Shown here: piece by piece, positions 42,375 to 50,686 of the stretch | Layout: each line of letters opens with the position of its first letter | Numbering within the stretch: position 1 is the first letter of the stretch | DNA from: Actinomycetes bacterium | GTDB lineage: Bacteria; Actinomycetota; Acidimicrobiia; Acidimicrobiales; Ilumatobacteraceae | Direction of reading: 5' to 3' | Length of the DNA stretch: 64,000 nucleotides | Assembly: GCA_027491335.1 (NCBI GenBank) | Contig: JAIXWJ010000002.1 | Coordinates: forward strand, 16,292-80,291 | Position numbers and translations under genes: made by a program | Notes under the pieces: generated by a model | Told to the model about the DNA's origin: nothing | Database searches by the model: none | What the model saw: only the letters and a program-made list of their open reading frames with translations

Positions 42375-44258
42375 GTGGTGGCTCGACCGGAAGCCGGAAC
42401 GATTCCCGAGCTTCCGGGTTCGTACCAATTCAAAGACGAATTCGGCCGCGTCATTTACGTGGGCAAAGCCACGAACCTGCGACAACGGTTGAGCAGTTAC
42501 TTCCAGGATCCGGTGCACCTTCATCCGCGCACCGCGCAGATGGTGGCCACGGCGACGTCGGTCGAGTGGATGACCGTGCGCAACGAGGTCGAGGCCCTCA
42601 TTCTGGAGTACTCGCTGATCAAGCAGCATCGCCCGCGTTTCAACGTTCGACTTCGCGATGACAAGAGCTACCCGTTCCTCGCCATCACGCTCGACGAGGA
42701 GTGGCCGAGAGCGGTGGTGGTGAGGGGCACGAAGAAGCGTGGCGTGCGCTACTTCGGTCCGTATCCGCACGCGTACGCCATTCGCGAAACCCTCGATCTG
42801 CTGTTGCGCACATTCCCCGTTCGAACCTGCAGTGCGGGCAAGTTCAATCAACACCAACGACTCGGCCGGCCCTGTCTCTTGTTCCACATCGAGAAGTGCA
42901 GCGGACCCTGCGTCGGCGAGGTCGACGCCGAGAAGTACGCGTCGATGGTCGAGGACCTGTGTTCCTTTCTCGATGGGGAGACCGACGACATAGTGCGGCG
43001 AATGAAAGTCGAGATGGAAGAGGCATCGAAGGCTCTCGAGTTCGAGCGAGCGGCGCGAATGCGCGACAGGTTGGCGGCGGTGTCGAAGGCCGTCGAGAAG
43101 CAACAGATCGTGGGGGAGCGTTCGGAGGACATCGACGTCATTGGCGTTGCCCAGGACGAGTTGGAGGCCGCGGTGCAGGTTTTCTTCGTTCGCAAGGGTC
43201 GCATCGTCGGTCGCAAGGGCTTCGTCATGGACAAAGTGGAGCAACTGGAGAACCAGACTTTGATGAACCGGCTCGTGGAGGGTTTGTACGGTGAAGAGCC
43301 ACCCCTCGGAGTGCCCAAGATGATCCTCGTGCCGGTCCAGCCGTCGTCGTCGCAGGTGCTCGAAGACTGGTTGAGCGCGGAACGGGGAAGTCGCGTGGAG
43401 ATTCGCGTCCCGGTTCGGGGCGACAAGCGCGAACTCATGGAAATGGTCGACCGCAACGCCAAGGAGGATTTCCATCGCCACCGTCTCAAGCGGTCGAGCG
43501 ACCACAACAGTCGTAGTCGAGCCTTGAGCGAACTGCAGGATCTTCTGGGACTTCCGGAGGCTCCCCTTCGCATCGAGTGTTATGACATGGCGCATCTGCA
43601 GGGAACCGACTACGTCGGATCGATGGTGGTTCTGGAGGATGGTCTCCCTGCCAAGCGCGAATACCGTCGCTTTCGCGTGAAGGAAGTTCCCGGAAACGAC
43701 GATTTCGCGGCCATGGAGGAAGTCCTGACTCGACGTTTGAAGGCCTACCTCGAGGAAAGAGATGGGGTATTGGCGGATGAGACGACGAACGAAAGAGCAC
43801 GAGCGCGAAAGTTCGCCTACCCCCCGCAACTGCTTTTGGTCGATGGTGGCAAGGGCCAGTTGGCGGTGGCCGAACGGGTCGTTCGCTCCCTCGGGTTGGA
43901 GAGCGAAATCCCGGTCGCATCGTTGGCCAAGAGATTCGAGGAAGTCTTCGTGCCGGGTCGATCGGAGCCGGTCGACGTTCCTCGGGGGAGTGAAGCGTTG
44001 TTCATGTTGCAGCGCATTCGCGACGAGGCCCACCGTTTCGCGAACACGTTCCATCGTGAAGTCCGTGGGAAACGAATGGTGGCCAGTGCATTGGACGACA
44101 TCGACGGCCTCGGGGAGGCCCGCAAGAAGAAGCTGATCAAGGCCTTCGGTGGTGTGAACGCGGTGAAGAAGGCCACGCTCGAGGAGTTGACGGCGCTCTC
44201 GTGGCTACCGGAAGCGGTGGCCCGAAACGTGTTCGAGAAGTTCCACCCACTCGGTTGA
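42375..44258 (+). CDS. uvrC: Excinuclease ABC subunit C
   Basis: Dual-incision nuclease of excision repair. 627 residues: N-terminal GIY-YIG domain (GSYQFKDEFGRVIYVGKATNLRQRLSSYF, cutting 3' of damage), a Cys cluster (CSAGKF...CLLFHIEKCSGPC), a UVR motif (EEASKALEFERAARMRDRL), then an RNase H-like 5' nuclease domain (IECYDMAHLQGTDYVGSMVV, LLVDGGKGQLAVA) and C-terminal HhH motifs (LDDIDGLGEARKKKLIKAFG). The start is GTG 42375 or the adjacent GTG 42378. It converges on an LLM gene with only 9 bases between. Confidence 0.96.
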   Translation: MVARPEAGTIPELPGSYQFKDEFGRVIYVGKATNLRQRLSSYFQDPVHLHPRTAQMVATATSVEWMTVRNEVEALILEYSLIKQHRPRFNVRLRDDKSYPFLAITLDEEWPRAVVVRGTKKRGVRYFGPYPHAYAIRETLDLLLRTFPVRTCSAGKFNQHQRLGRPCLLFHIEKCSGPCVGEVDAEKYASMVEDLCSFLDGETDDIVRRMKVEMEEASKALEFERAARMRDRLAAVSKAVEKQQIVGERSEDIDVIGVAQDELEAAVQVFFVRKGRIVGRKGFVMDKVEQLENQTLMNRLVEGLYGEEPPLGVPKMILVPVQPSSSQVLEDWLSAERGSRVEIRVPVRGDKRELMEMVDRNAKEDFHRHRLKRSSDHNSRSRALSELQDLLGLPEAPLRIECYDMAHLQGTDYVGSMVVLEDGLPAKREYRRFRVKEVPGNDDFAAMEEVLTRRLKAYLEERDGVLADETTNERARARKFAYPPQLLLVDGGKGQLAVAERVVRSLGLESEIPVASLAKRFEEVFVPGRSEPVDVPRGSEALFMLQRIRDEAHRFANTFHREVRGKRMVASALDDIDGLGEARKKKLIKAFGGVNAVKKATLEELTALSWLPEAVARNVFEKFHPLG

Positions 44259-44267
44259 CAAATTTGG

Positions 44268-45188
44268 TTAACAAAATGCGGGAATGACGTCCCGGGCGAA
44301 ACGTTCGTAGGACTCGCGCCGGACCTCGGCCGAATCACCGAGCACGAAGTCGGGAACGATGATCTCGTCGAAACCAAGGTCCCGATAACGAGCAATGCTT
44401 TGGATCATGACCTCGGCGTTGCCCACGATCGATCGGTCGATCGGTGCCTTCTCGGCCACTTTTCGGGCCACGTTGTCGTCGTCGACGAAGAAGAACAAGG
44501 CCTGCACCGAACAACGGATCGTCCCGGGATCTCGCCCGACCCGCTCGCACGCCTCACGAAGCGCACGAATTCGCCCGGCGGCGGTCTCCGGTGTTCCCCA
44601 GGTGTTCCACTCGTGGGCGTGTCGCGCGGTGATCTCGGTCATGCGGCGACCTCCGGTGCCCACGAGAACCGGCAAAGGTGTCTGAACGGGTTTCGGTTCG
44701 CACGGTGCGTCCCGCATGACGAAATGGCGACCGTCAAAACTCGTTCGTTCGTTGGCGAGGAGGTCGTTGATGATCACGATGGCCTCTTCGAAACGATCCA
44801 CCCTGGCGGCCGGATCCATGAGGTCGACACCGTACGCGTCGTGCTCATTGACCTGCCACCCGGCTCCGACACCGAGCACGAGTCGACCGTTCGATTGGCG
44901 ATCGATCGTCGCGGCGGTGTTCGCCAACACCGCGGGATGGCGAAAAGTCGTGGGAGACACGAGTGAACCAACGCGAATCCGGTTGGTGATGGCCGCGATG
45001 GCGGCGATCGTCGACCAACACTCGGCGACATCTCCAGCTTTGGTGGTGTGGTTCTCGGAGTTCGGCATGAAGTGGTCGGCGCACCACATACCGTGCCACG
45101 GGCCGTCGTCGACCCACCTTGCCAACGAGGAGGTTTCACTCCAGTCGCGTTGTGGGGACGGCCACACGGAGAATCGCAACATGCTCAC
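44268..45188 (-). CDS. LLM-class F420-dependent oxidoreductase
   Basis: Luciferase-like TIM barrel of 306 residues: WCADHFMPN, RIRVGSLVSPTTFRHPAVLANTAATID, GGRL-type segment NGRLVLGVGAGWQVNEHDAYG, VQTPLPVLVGTGGRRMTEITARHAHEWN, and the C-terminal RYRDLGFDEIIVPDF. It belongs to the group annotated as F420-dependent in actinobacteria. GTG 45188 follows TACCCT by 6 nt on the minus strand; ATG 45182 is an alternative. With the methyltransferase and a second LLM gene it forms an insertion between uvrC and rapZ. Substrate unknown. Confidence 0.87.
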   Translation of the reverse strand: MSMLRFSVWPSPQRDWSETSSLARWVDDGPWHGMWCADHFMPNSENHTTKAGDVAECWSTIAAIAAITNRIRVGSLVSPTTFRHPAVLANTAATIDRQSNGRLVLGVGAGWQVNEHDAYGVDLMDPAARVDRFEEAIVIINDLLANERTSFDGRHFVMRDAPCEPKPVQTPLPVLVGTGGRRMTEITARHAHEWNTWGTPETAAGRIRALREACERVGRDPGTIRCSVQALFFFVDDDNVARKVAEKAPIDRSIVGNAEVMIQSIARYRDLGFDEIIVPDFVLGDSAEVRRESYERFARDVIPAFC

Positions 45189-45194
45189 CCGGCA

Positions 45195-45200
45195 AGGGTA
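45195..45200 (-). promoter_or_regulatory. -10 hexamer of the LLM gene at 44268-45188
   Basis: On the minus strand TACCCT stands 6 nt before GTG 45188. Confidence 0.5.
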
Positions 45201-45209
45201 CCGAGGTCG

Positions 45210-45215
45210 TAGTCT
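45210..45215 (+). promoter_or_regulatory. -10 hexamer of the methyltransferase gene at 45222
   Basis: TAGTCT ends 6 nt before GTG 45222. The two divergent -10 elements are separated by only 9 bases, so the promoters must overlap and exclude each other. Confidence 0.5.
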
Positions 45216-45221
45216 CGCCTC

Positions 45222-45956
45222 GTGAACGATGCGCCGCGCGACCTGTGGGAGACGAACGCGTCATGGTGGATCGATGGCTTCACCGACGGCGTCGACGCCG
45301 AGTACGAGGAACAGATTCTTCCGTTGGCGGCCGAAGAGATGGCCGGTGGCCGTCGCATACTCGACATCGGCTGCGGAGAGGGTCAGGTGTCCCGCTTGGC
45401 CAAGCGAATCGGTGCCGAGTTGGTGGTGGGTGTCGACCCCACCTGGAATCAGGTCCGGGTGGCCGCGGAGCGAGGTGGCGGAGTGCACGTCGCGCGGGCC
45501 GGAGCCGATGGTCTTCCGTTCGCCGATGAACAATTCGACGTGGTCGTCGCTTGCTTGGTCTTCGAACACATTCGCGAGGTCGATGCGGCCATCGCGGAAG
45601 TGGCGAGGGTCCTGCGACCGGGTGGTCGTTTCTGTTTCTTCTTGAACCATCCGCTGCTTCAGACGCCCGGTAGCGGCTGGATCGACGACCAGATCCTGGA
45701 TCCGCCCGAGCAGTACTGGCGAATCGGCCCGTATTTGATCGAAGAAGAGTCGGACGAGGAGGTGGAGAAGGACGTCTTCATCCCCTTCATTCATCGTCCC
45801 ATCAGTCGATACCTGAACGCGTTGATCGCGAACGGCCTGTACCTCCATCGCATTTGTGAGCCGGCCCCTCCGCCGGGTTTCCTCGCTCGGGCAGCCGAGT
45901 ACGAGGCCGCCTCGACCATTCCGCGTTTGCTGTACTTGCGCACCGTCAAGGCCTGA
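45222..45956 (+). CDS. Class I SAM-dependent methyltransferase (UbiE/Methyltransf_11 type)
   Basis: 244 residues: an N-terminal helical cap (WETNASWWIDGFTDGVDAEYEEQ), motif I ILDIGCGEGQVSRLAKR, motif II region LPFADEQFDVVVACLVFEHIREV, and the LRPGGRFCFFLNHPLLQ strand. The C-terminal region (PYLIEEESDEEVEKDVFIPFIHRPI) is typical of a widespread actinobacterial family annotated only as methyltransferase. GTG 45222 has a -10 hexamer 6 nt upstream. It is followed after 16 nt by an LLM gene on the same strand. Substrate unknown. Confidence 0.87.
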   Translation: MNDAPRDLWETNASWWIDGFTDGVDAEYEEQILPLAAEEMAGGRRILDIGCGEGQVSRLAKRIGAELVVGVDPTWNQVRVAAERGGGVHVARAGADGLPFADEQFDVVVACLVFEHIREVDAAIAEVARVLRPGGRFCFFLNHPLLQTPGSGWIDDQILDPPEQYWRIGPYLIEEESDEEVEKDVFIPFIHRPISRYLNALIANGLYLHRICEPAPPPGFLARAAEYEAASTIPRLLYLRTVKA

Positions 45957-45972
45957 GCGATAACTCTCCTCG

Positions 45973-46725
45973 ATGAAGATCGGCGTGCAGTTCCAGACCC
46001 ATGGTGTCGATGCGAAGCGCTTCGTGTCGGTCGCCCGTGCGGCGGCGGAGATGGGTGTCGATGGCATCTTCTTGTGGGATCACATGGTTCCTTTCGTGGG
46101 TTCGCCCGATGACTCGGCGTGGGAGACGTGGTCGTTGCTCGGCGCGATGTCCGCGGTTGGTTCCGACTTCCCCGTCGTTCTGGGTGTGCTGGTGTCACCG
46201 CTGAGCTTTCGTCATCCTCAGGTGCTGGCGCGAGCCGCGGCCACCGTGGCGCGATTGTCGGGTGGCGGGTTCGTGCTCGGGGTCGGCGCGGGAGGATTCG
46301 TGCACGATGATCGATTGTTCGATGATCGACGCACGACGTCGGAACGAATGGCGAACTTCCGAAAAGAAGTCGAGACCCTTCGGCACGCGGTCGATGATCA
46401 GAACCGTCGGCACGGAACTCGGGTTCGGGTCTGGGTGGGGGGAGACGGACCACGGGTCACGGTTCCGTTGGCGGCGCGTTGGGCGGACGGTTGGAGCGGA
46501 TTCGCCCCGCTGGAGCGTTGGCGCGATCGCAAGGTTCTGTTGGACGAGCTGGCGGATCGACGGCCCATGGAGACCAGCGTTCTTCTCACTCCGCTGGACG
46601 AGACGGCCGATGTTCACGCGTGGCGGAGCGCGGGGACGGATTGGATCATCAGAAGCCTGCGACCCGACGGTCTTGGCGACTTCGACCTCGCCCCCATACG
46701 GCACCTTCTGGCGGATGCTCGCTAG
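45973..46725 (+). CDS. Short LLM-class oxidoreductase
   Basis: A 250-residue luciferase-like protein, shorter than the usual 290-330. The N-terminal half is intact: MKIGVQFQTHGVDAKRFV, EMGVDGIFLWDHMV, GVLVSPLSFRHPQVLARAAATV and GGGFVLGVGAGGF. The second half is compressed (VRVWVGGDGPRVTVPLAARWADGWSGF) and lacks the last barrel segment. It is probably cotranscribed with the methyltransferase upstream. Its stop codon overlaps the -10 element of rapZ. Function unknown. Confidence 0.83.
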   Translation: MKIGVQFQTHGVDAKRFVSVARAAAEMGVDGIFLWDHMVPFVGSPDDSAWETWSLLGAMSAVGSDFPVVLGVLVSPLSFRHPQVLARAAATVARLSGGGFVLGVGAGGFVHDDRLFDDRRTTSERMANFRKEVETLRHAVDDQNRRHGTRVRVWVGGDGPRVTVPLAARWADGWSGFAPLERWRDRKVLLDELADRRPMETSVLLTPLDETADVHAWRSAGTDWIIRSLRPDGLGDFDLAPIRHLLADAR

Positions 46726-46728
46726 TTT
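46723..46728 (+). promoter_or_regulatory. -10 hexamer of rapZ
   Basis: TAGTTT ends 6 nt before ATG 46735 and includes the TAG stop of the preceding LLM gene. Confidence 0.5.
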
Positions 46729-46734
46729 CTGATC

Positions 46735-47577
46735 ATGGCCGACATTCTCGTGATCACCGGTTTGTCGGGTGCTGGGCGATCGGCCACGGCGGCCGTTCTC
46801 GAGGATCTCGATTGGTACGTCGTGGACAATCTTCCGACGTCGTTGGTCGACACGATCGTCGAATTGGCCAGCGCGCCGGGTTCGGGTATCGAACGGCTCG
46901 CGCTGGTGGCCGGCCGACAGCATCTCGAGTTGATGCCCAAAGTGGCGCGAATGCGCGCGGAGGGTCATCGAGTTCGCGTGGTGTATCTGGATGCCTCCAC
47001 GCGGGAGCTGGTGAAGCGCTACGAGGCGTCCAGGCGCCGGCATCCGTTGGCCGCCGAGGCCGACGGGCTCGTGGAGTCGATCGAACTGGAGAGGTCCCTA
47101 CTCGAGCCCATGAAGGCCGATTGCGATCTGGTGATCGACACCTCGGAGCTGAACACGAATCAGTTGAAGACCAAACTTTTGGGCCTGTTCGACGACGTCC
47201 GCGAGCACCTGCAGATCACGGTGGAATCGTTCGGCTTCAAGCACGGGCTACCGCTCGATGCCGACATCGTGATGGACGCTCGCTTCCTCCCCAACCCGCA
47301 TTGGGACGAAAACCTGCGACCGCTGTCCGGGCTGGACCAGCCGGTTCGCGACTTCGTCCTGGGTCAGGAGCAGGCCGAGGAGTTCGTGGCCAAACTGGTC
47401 GATCTTCTGGCCACCATCGTTCCTCTCTACGCCGCCGAGGGAAAGAGCTACCTCACGATCGCGATCGGGTGCACGGGTGGTCGCCATCGGTCGGTCGCCA
47501 TCGCCACCGAGATCGCCGATCGGATGCGGGCCTCGGGCCAGCCGGTGCGGGTAGGTCATCGTGACATCGGTCGTTGA
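46735..47577 (+). CDS. rapZ: RNase adapter protein / nucleotide-binding protein RapZ (YvcJ)
   Basis: P-loop protein of 280 residues. Walker A GLSGAGRS (9-16) has Arg in place of Lys, as is usual for the family. The C-terminal domain has ESFGFKHGLPLDADIVMDARFLPNPHW, the LRPLSGLDQPVRDFV loop and IGCTGGRHRSVAIA with its Cys and His-Arg. In E. coli RapZ controls GlmS through small RNAs; in Gram-positives YvcJ hydrolyses nucleotides and its role is less clear. In actinobacteria rapZ is normally followed by yvcK and whiA; here gap follows directly. Confidence 0.94.
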   Translation: MADILVITGLSGAGRSATAAVLEDLDWYVVDNLPTSLVDTIVELASAPGSGIERLALVAGRQHLELMPKVARMRAEGHRVRVVYLDASTRELVKRYEASRRRHPLAAEADGLVESIELERSLLEPMKADCDLVIDTSELNTNQLKTKLLGLFDDVREHLQITVESFGFKHGLPLDADIVMDARFLPNPHWDENLRPLSGLDQPVRDFVLGQEQAEEFVAKLVDLLATIVPLYAAEGKSYLTIAIGCTGGRHRSVAIATEIADRMRASGQPVRVGHRDIGR

Positions 47578-47686
47578 CGGCTCCTTTTCGGTGTCGGCTC
47601 CCGCGGTGAAACCCTCCGGTGGAGTGGTTGCCGACTAGTTTTGCTTCGGTTCGCCGGCTCCCGAGGCGACCCACGAAAGGATGATC

Positions 47687-48721
47687 ATGAGCCCCTCCAA
47701 GACTGTTCGCGTCGGAATCAACGGATTCGGTCGCATCGGCCGCAACTTCTTTCGGGCCGTGCGCGAGCGAGGCGCGAACATCGAGATCGTCGCGGTGAAC
47801 GACCTCGGATCTCTCGACACGATGGCCCACCTCCTCAAGTACGACTCGGTGATGGGCAAGATGGCCGGAACCGTGAAGGCGGTCAAGAACGGAATTTCGG
47901 TGGATGGGCAGGTCCTGCGCGTTCTGAGCGAGCGCGATCCCAAGGCGTTGCCGTGGGGCGACCTCGGTGTCGACGTCGTGATCGAGAGCACCGGAATCTT
48001 CACCAAGCGGGACACTGCCGCGTACCACTTGGAGGGTGGAGCACCGTTGGTGATCGTGTCGGCGCCGTGCGACAACGCCGATGCGACCTTCGTGTACGGC
48101 GTCAATCACAAGGACTTCGACTTCAAGAAGCACAAGGTGGTGTCGAACGCCAGTTGCACCACCAATTGCTTCGTGCCCCTGGTGAAGGTTCTCGATGACA
48201 CCTTCGGAGTGGAGCAGGGTTTGATGCAAACCGTTCATGCCTACACCGGCGATCAGATGTTGGTGGACGGACCGCACAAGGACCTGCGTCGCGCGCGTGG
48301 AGCCGCGATCAACATCGTCCCCACCAGCACGGGCGCGGCTCGCGCCACGAGCCTCGTGCTCGCCAGCATGAAGGGCAAGCTCGATGGCACGTCGTTGCGT
48401 GTGCCGATCCCGACGGGTTCGATCGTGGACTTCACCGCGAACCTGAAGAAGTCGGCCAGCGTCGAGCAGATCAACGCGGCCTTCAAGAAGGCGGCGTCCG
48501 GATCGTTGAAGGGAATCCTCGCGTACACCGAGGACCCCATCGTGTCCAGCGACATCGTGGGGGATCCCCACAGCAGCATCTTCGATGCGGGCCTCACCGC
48601 CAGCATGGGCAAGATGGTCAAGGTTCTGGCGTGGTACGACAACGAGTGGGGTTACAGCAACCGACTCGTCGACACCACCTTGTACGCCGGCTCCAAGGTT
48701 CCCGCTTCCAAGCGTCGCTGA
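47687..48721 (+). CDS. gap: Glyceraldehyde-3-phosphate dehydrogenase
   Basis: NAD-dependent glycolytic enzyme of 344 residues. The Rossmann motif GINGFGRIGRNFFRA is at 10-24, catalytic Cys157 is in SNASCTTNC, followed by HAYTGDQMLVDGPHKDLRRAR, the catalytic-region AAINIVPTSTGAA and WYDNEWGYSNR. Asp39 after the second strand fits NAD preference. ATG 47687 is chosen because GAAAGG (47675-47680) lies 6 nt upstream; ATG 47681 would be too close. It begins a gap-pgk-tpiA operon: the gap to pgk is 4 nt. Confidence 0.96.
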   Translation: MSPSKTVRVGINGFGRIGRNFFRAVRERGANIEIVAVNDLGSLDTMAHLLKYDSVMGKMAGTVKAVKNGISVDGQVLRVLSERDPKALPWGDLGVDVVIESTGIFTKRDTAAYHLEGGAPLVIVSAPCDNADATFVYGVNHKDFDFKKHKVVSNASCTTNCFVPLVKVLDDTFGVEQGLMQTVHAYTGDQMLVDGPHKDLRRARGAAINIVPTSTGAARATSLVLASMKGKLDGTSLRVPIPTGSIVDFTANLKKSASVEQINAAFKKAASGSLKGILAYTEDPIVSSDIVGDPHSSIFDAGLTASMGKMVKVLAWYDNEWGYSNRLVDTTLYAGSKVPASKRR

Positions 48722-48725
48722 TTCG

Positions 48726-49850
48726 ATGATCGACGGAATTCCCACGCTCGAGGATCTGGGCGACGTCGCCGGCAAGAAGGTGCTCGTTCGGACGGACTTC
48801 AACGTTCCGATGGAGACGACCCCCGATGGAACCCGTCGAATCACCGACGAGTTCCGGGTGCGCGCCGCTCTTCCCACCATCCAATGGCTCACCGACAGGG
48901 GTGCCACCGTCGTGTGCGCCAGCCATTTGGGTCGCCCCAAGGGCAAGCCGGAGGACAAGTACTCCATGGCTCCCGTTCGCGATTTGTTGGCGACATTGGC
49001 CCCCGGAGTGGAACTTCTGGAGAATCTGCGCTTCGACGCCGGTGAGGAAGGCAACGACCCCGCGTTCGTGGCTCGTCTGATCGATGGAGTCGACATCTAC
49101 GTCGATGACGCGTTCGGGGCGGCGCATCGGTCCCATGCCTCGATCGTCGGCCCTCCGCGCACGTTGCCCTCGGCCATGGGCCGGCTACTCGAGCGCGAGG
49201 TCGACGTTTTGTCGAATCTACGCAAGAACCCACGGCATCCATTCGTCGCGGTGTTGGGTGGCTCCAAGATCTCCGACAAGTTGGGGGTCGTCGAGGCACT
49301 CCTCGAAACAGTGGACGCGTTGGTGATCGGTGGAGCGATGTGCTTCACCTTCCTGGCGGCGCAGGGTCACCCCATCGGGGACTCTCTCTTCGAGCCCGAT
49401 CAGGTGGACACCTGTCGTCGTCTTTTGGCACTGGGCAAGGAGATCCACCTTCCCGAGGACATCGTGGGCCTCGACGCCGAGGGCAACTACGCCACCTACG
49501 GCCGTCGCCTTCCCGCCGGGGCCAAGGGGTTCGACATCGGACCCGGCTCGGCCGCGGCGTTCAGCGACATCATCATGGAGGCCCGCACCGTCTTCTGGAA
49601 CGGACCGATGGGCATGTTCGAGGACGAACGATTCGCCAAGGGCACCCGAACGGTGGCGCAGGCGATGGCCGACACGAAGGCCTTCACGGTGGTGGGCGGC
49701 GGTGACTCGGCGGCCGCGCTGGCTCAGTTCGGGCTGGAAGACGAGGTCGATCACGTGTCCACCGGAGGTGGCGCGTCGTTGGAGTTGTTGGAGCTCGGGG
49801 ATCTCCCGGGCCTGAAAGCGCTGAGAGAGGCCCCCAATGCCCGCGTCTAG
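48726..49850 (+). CDS. pgk: Phosphoglycerate kinase
   Basis: Transfers phosphate between 1,3-bisphosphoglycerate and ADP. 374 residues: VLVRTDFNVPM, the substrate loops SHLGRPKGKPEDKYS and LLENLRFDAGEEGND, YVDDAFGAAHRSHAS, LGGSKISDK, and in the C-terminal domain FWNGPMGMFED and VGGGDSAAAL with the STGGGASLELL nucleotide loop. The start is ATG 48726, 4 nt after gap. The last 14 bases overlap tpiA. It is slightly shorter than the usual 390-400 residues. Confidence 0.96.
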   Translation: MIDGIPTLEDLGDVAGKKVLVRTDFNVPMETTPDGTRRITDEFRVRAALPTIQWLTDRGATVVCASHLGRPKGKPEDKYSMAPVRDLLATLAPGVELLENLRFDAGEEGNDPAFVARLIDGVDIYVDDAFGAAHRSHASIVGPPRTLPSAMGRLLEREVDVLSNLRKNPRHPFVAVLGGSKISDKLGVVEALLETVDALVIGGAMCFTFLAAQGHPIGDSLFEPDQVDTCRRLLALGKEIHLPEDIVGLDAEGNYATYGRRLPAGAKGFDIGPGSAAAFSDIIMEARTVFWNGPMGMFEDERFAKGTRTVAQAMADTKAFTVVGGGDSAAALAQFGLEDEVDHVSTGGGASLELLELGDLPGLKALREAPNARV

Positions 49851-50619
49851 TCGTCGCCCACTGATCAGTGGAAACTGGAAGATGAACCTGAATCACTACG
49901 ACGCGATTCAGTTGGTGCAGAAGTTGAGCTATCTGATCACCAAGGACGACGTGGAGCGAGTCGACGTTTCCTTGCACCCACCTTTCACCGACATCCGAAC
50001 CGTGCAGACCTCCATCGAGAGTGATCGACTGCCGTTCTTTCTCGGGGCGCAGAATTGTCACTCGGACGACTCCGGTGCCTTCACCGGAGAGGTGTCACCG
50101 GCGTTCCTGGCCAAGTTGAACGTTCGCTACGTCATTTGCGGTCACAGCGAACGCCGTCAGATCTTCGGAGAGACCGACCAGTTCGTGTCGGCCAAGGTGG
50201 CCGCAGTGATCAAGCACAAGATGATTCCGATCGTGTGCGTGGGTGAGACCCGTGAGCAACGTGAAGCCGGGCAGACCCTCGAAGTGGTGAGTGCTCAACT
50301 GGCGGGTTCGCTCGAAGGTCGCCTCGACACGCAGTTCGGTGATCTGGTGATCGCCTACGAACCGATCTGGGCCATTGGCACGGGCCTCACCGCGACCGCC
50401 GCCGACGCACAAGAAGTGTGCGCCCACATTCGCCGGTTCGTGGGCTCGACGTGGGGTGCGGATTCCGCCAACGCGGTCCGTATCCAATACGGCGGGTCCG
50501 TGAAGGCCGGCAACGTGGCCGAATTGATGGCTCAACCCGACATCGACGGGGCCTTGGTGGGTGGCGCCAGCCTCGACGCCGACGAATTCGCTCGCATCGT
50601 CCAGTTCCCGTCCGCCTGA
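49837..50619 (+). CDS. tpiA: Triosephosphate isomerase
   Basis: Interconverts dihydroxyacetone phosphate and glyceraldehyde 3-phosphate. TIM barrel of 260 residues with Asn13 and Lys15 (SGNWKMN), catalytic His103 (VICGHSERR), catalytic Glu175 (AYEPIWAIGTG) in the hinged loop, and the phosphate loop IQYGGSVKAGN with GALVGGASL. Translation start overlaps the end of pgk by 14 bases. In many actinobacteria secG follows; here a peptide ABC transporter lies between. Confidence 0.96.
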   Translation: MPASSRRPLISGNWKMNLNHYDAIQLVQKLSYLITKDDVERVDVSLHPPFTDIRTVQTSIESDRLPFFLGAQNCHSDDSGAFTGEVSPAFLAKLNVRYVICGHSERRQIFGETDQFVSAKVAAVIKHKMIPIVCVGETREQREAGQTLEVVSAQLAGSLEGRLDTQFGDLVIAYEPIWAIGTGLTATAADAQEVCAHIRRFVGSTWGADSANAVRIQYGGSVKAGNVAELMAQPDIDGALVGGASLDADEFARIVQFPSA

Positions 50620-50626
50620 TTCTCGC

Positions 50627-50644
50627 GTCGACGGCTTCGTCGAC
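50627..50644 (+). terminator. Hairpin after tpiA
   Basis: GTCGACG-GCTT-CGTCGAC forms a 7-bp stem with a four-base loop beginning 8 nt after the tpiA stop. The run after it is not T-rich, so it is a weak terminator candidate for the glycolytic operon. Confidence 0.45.
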
Positions 50645-50686
50645 CGACATATGCTCTTGCCGATGAGTGGCACGGGTGGCGACACG

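Noticed and set aside
41607..44054. 815-codon open frame on the minus strand opposite uvrA and uvrC
   Set aside because: It lies wholly antisense to two clear core genes and its product is low-complexity His/Arg/Leu sequence with no family features. High GC produces such long shadow frames.
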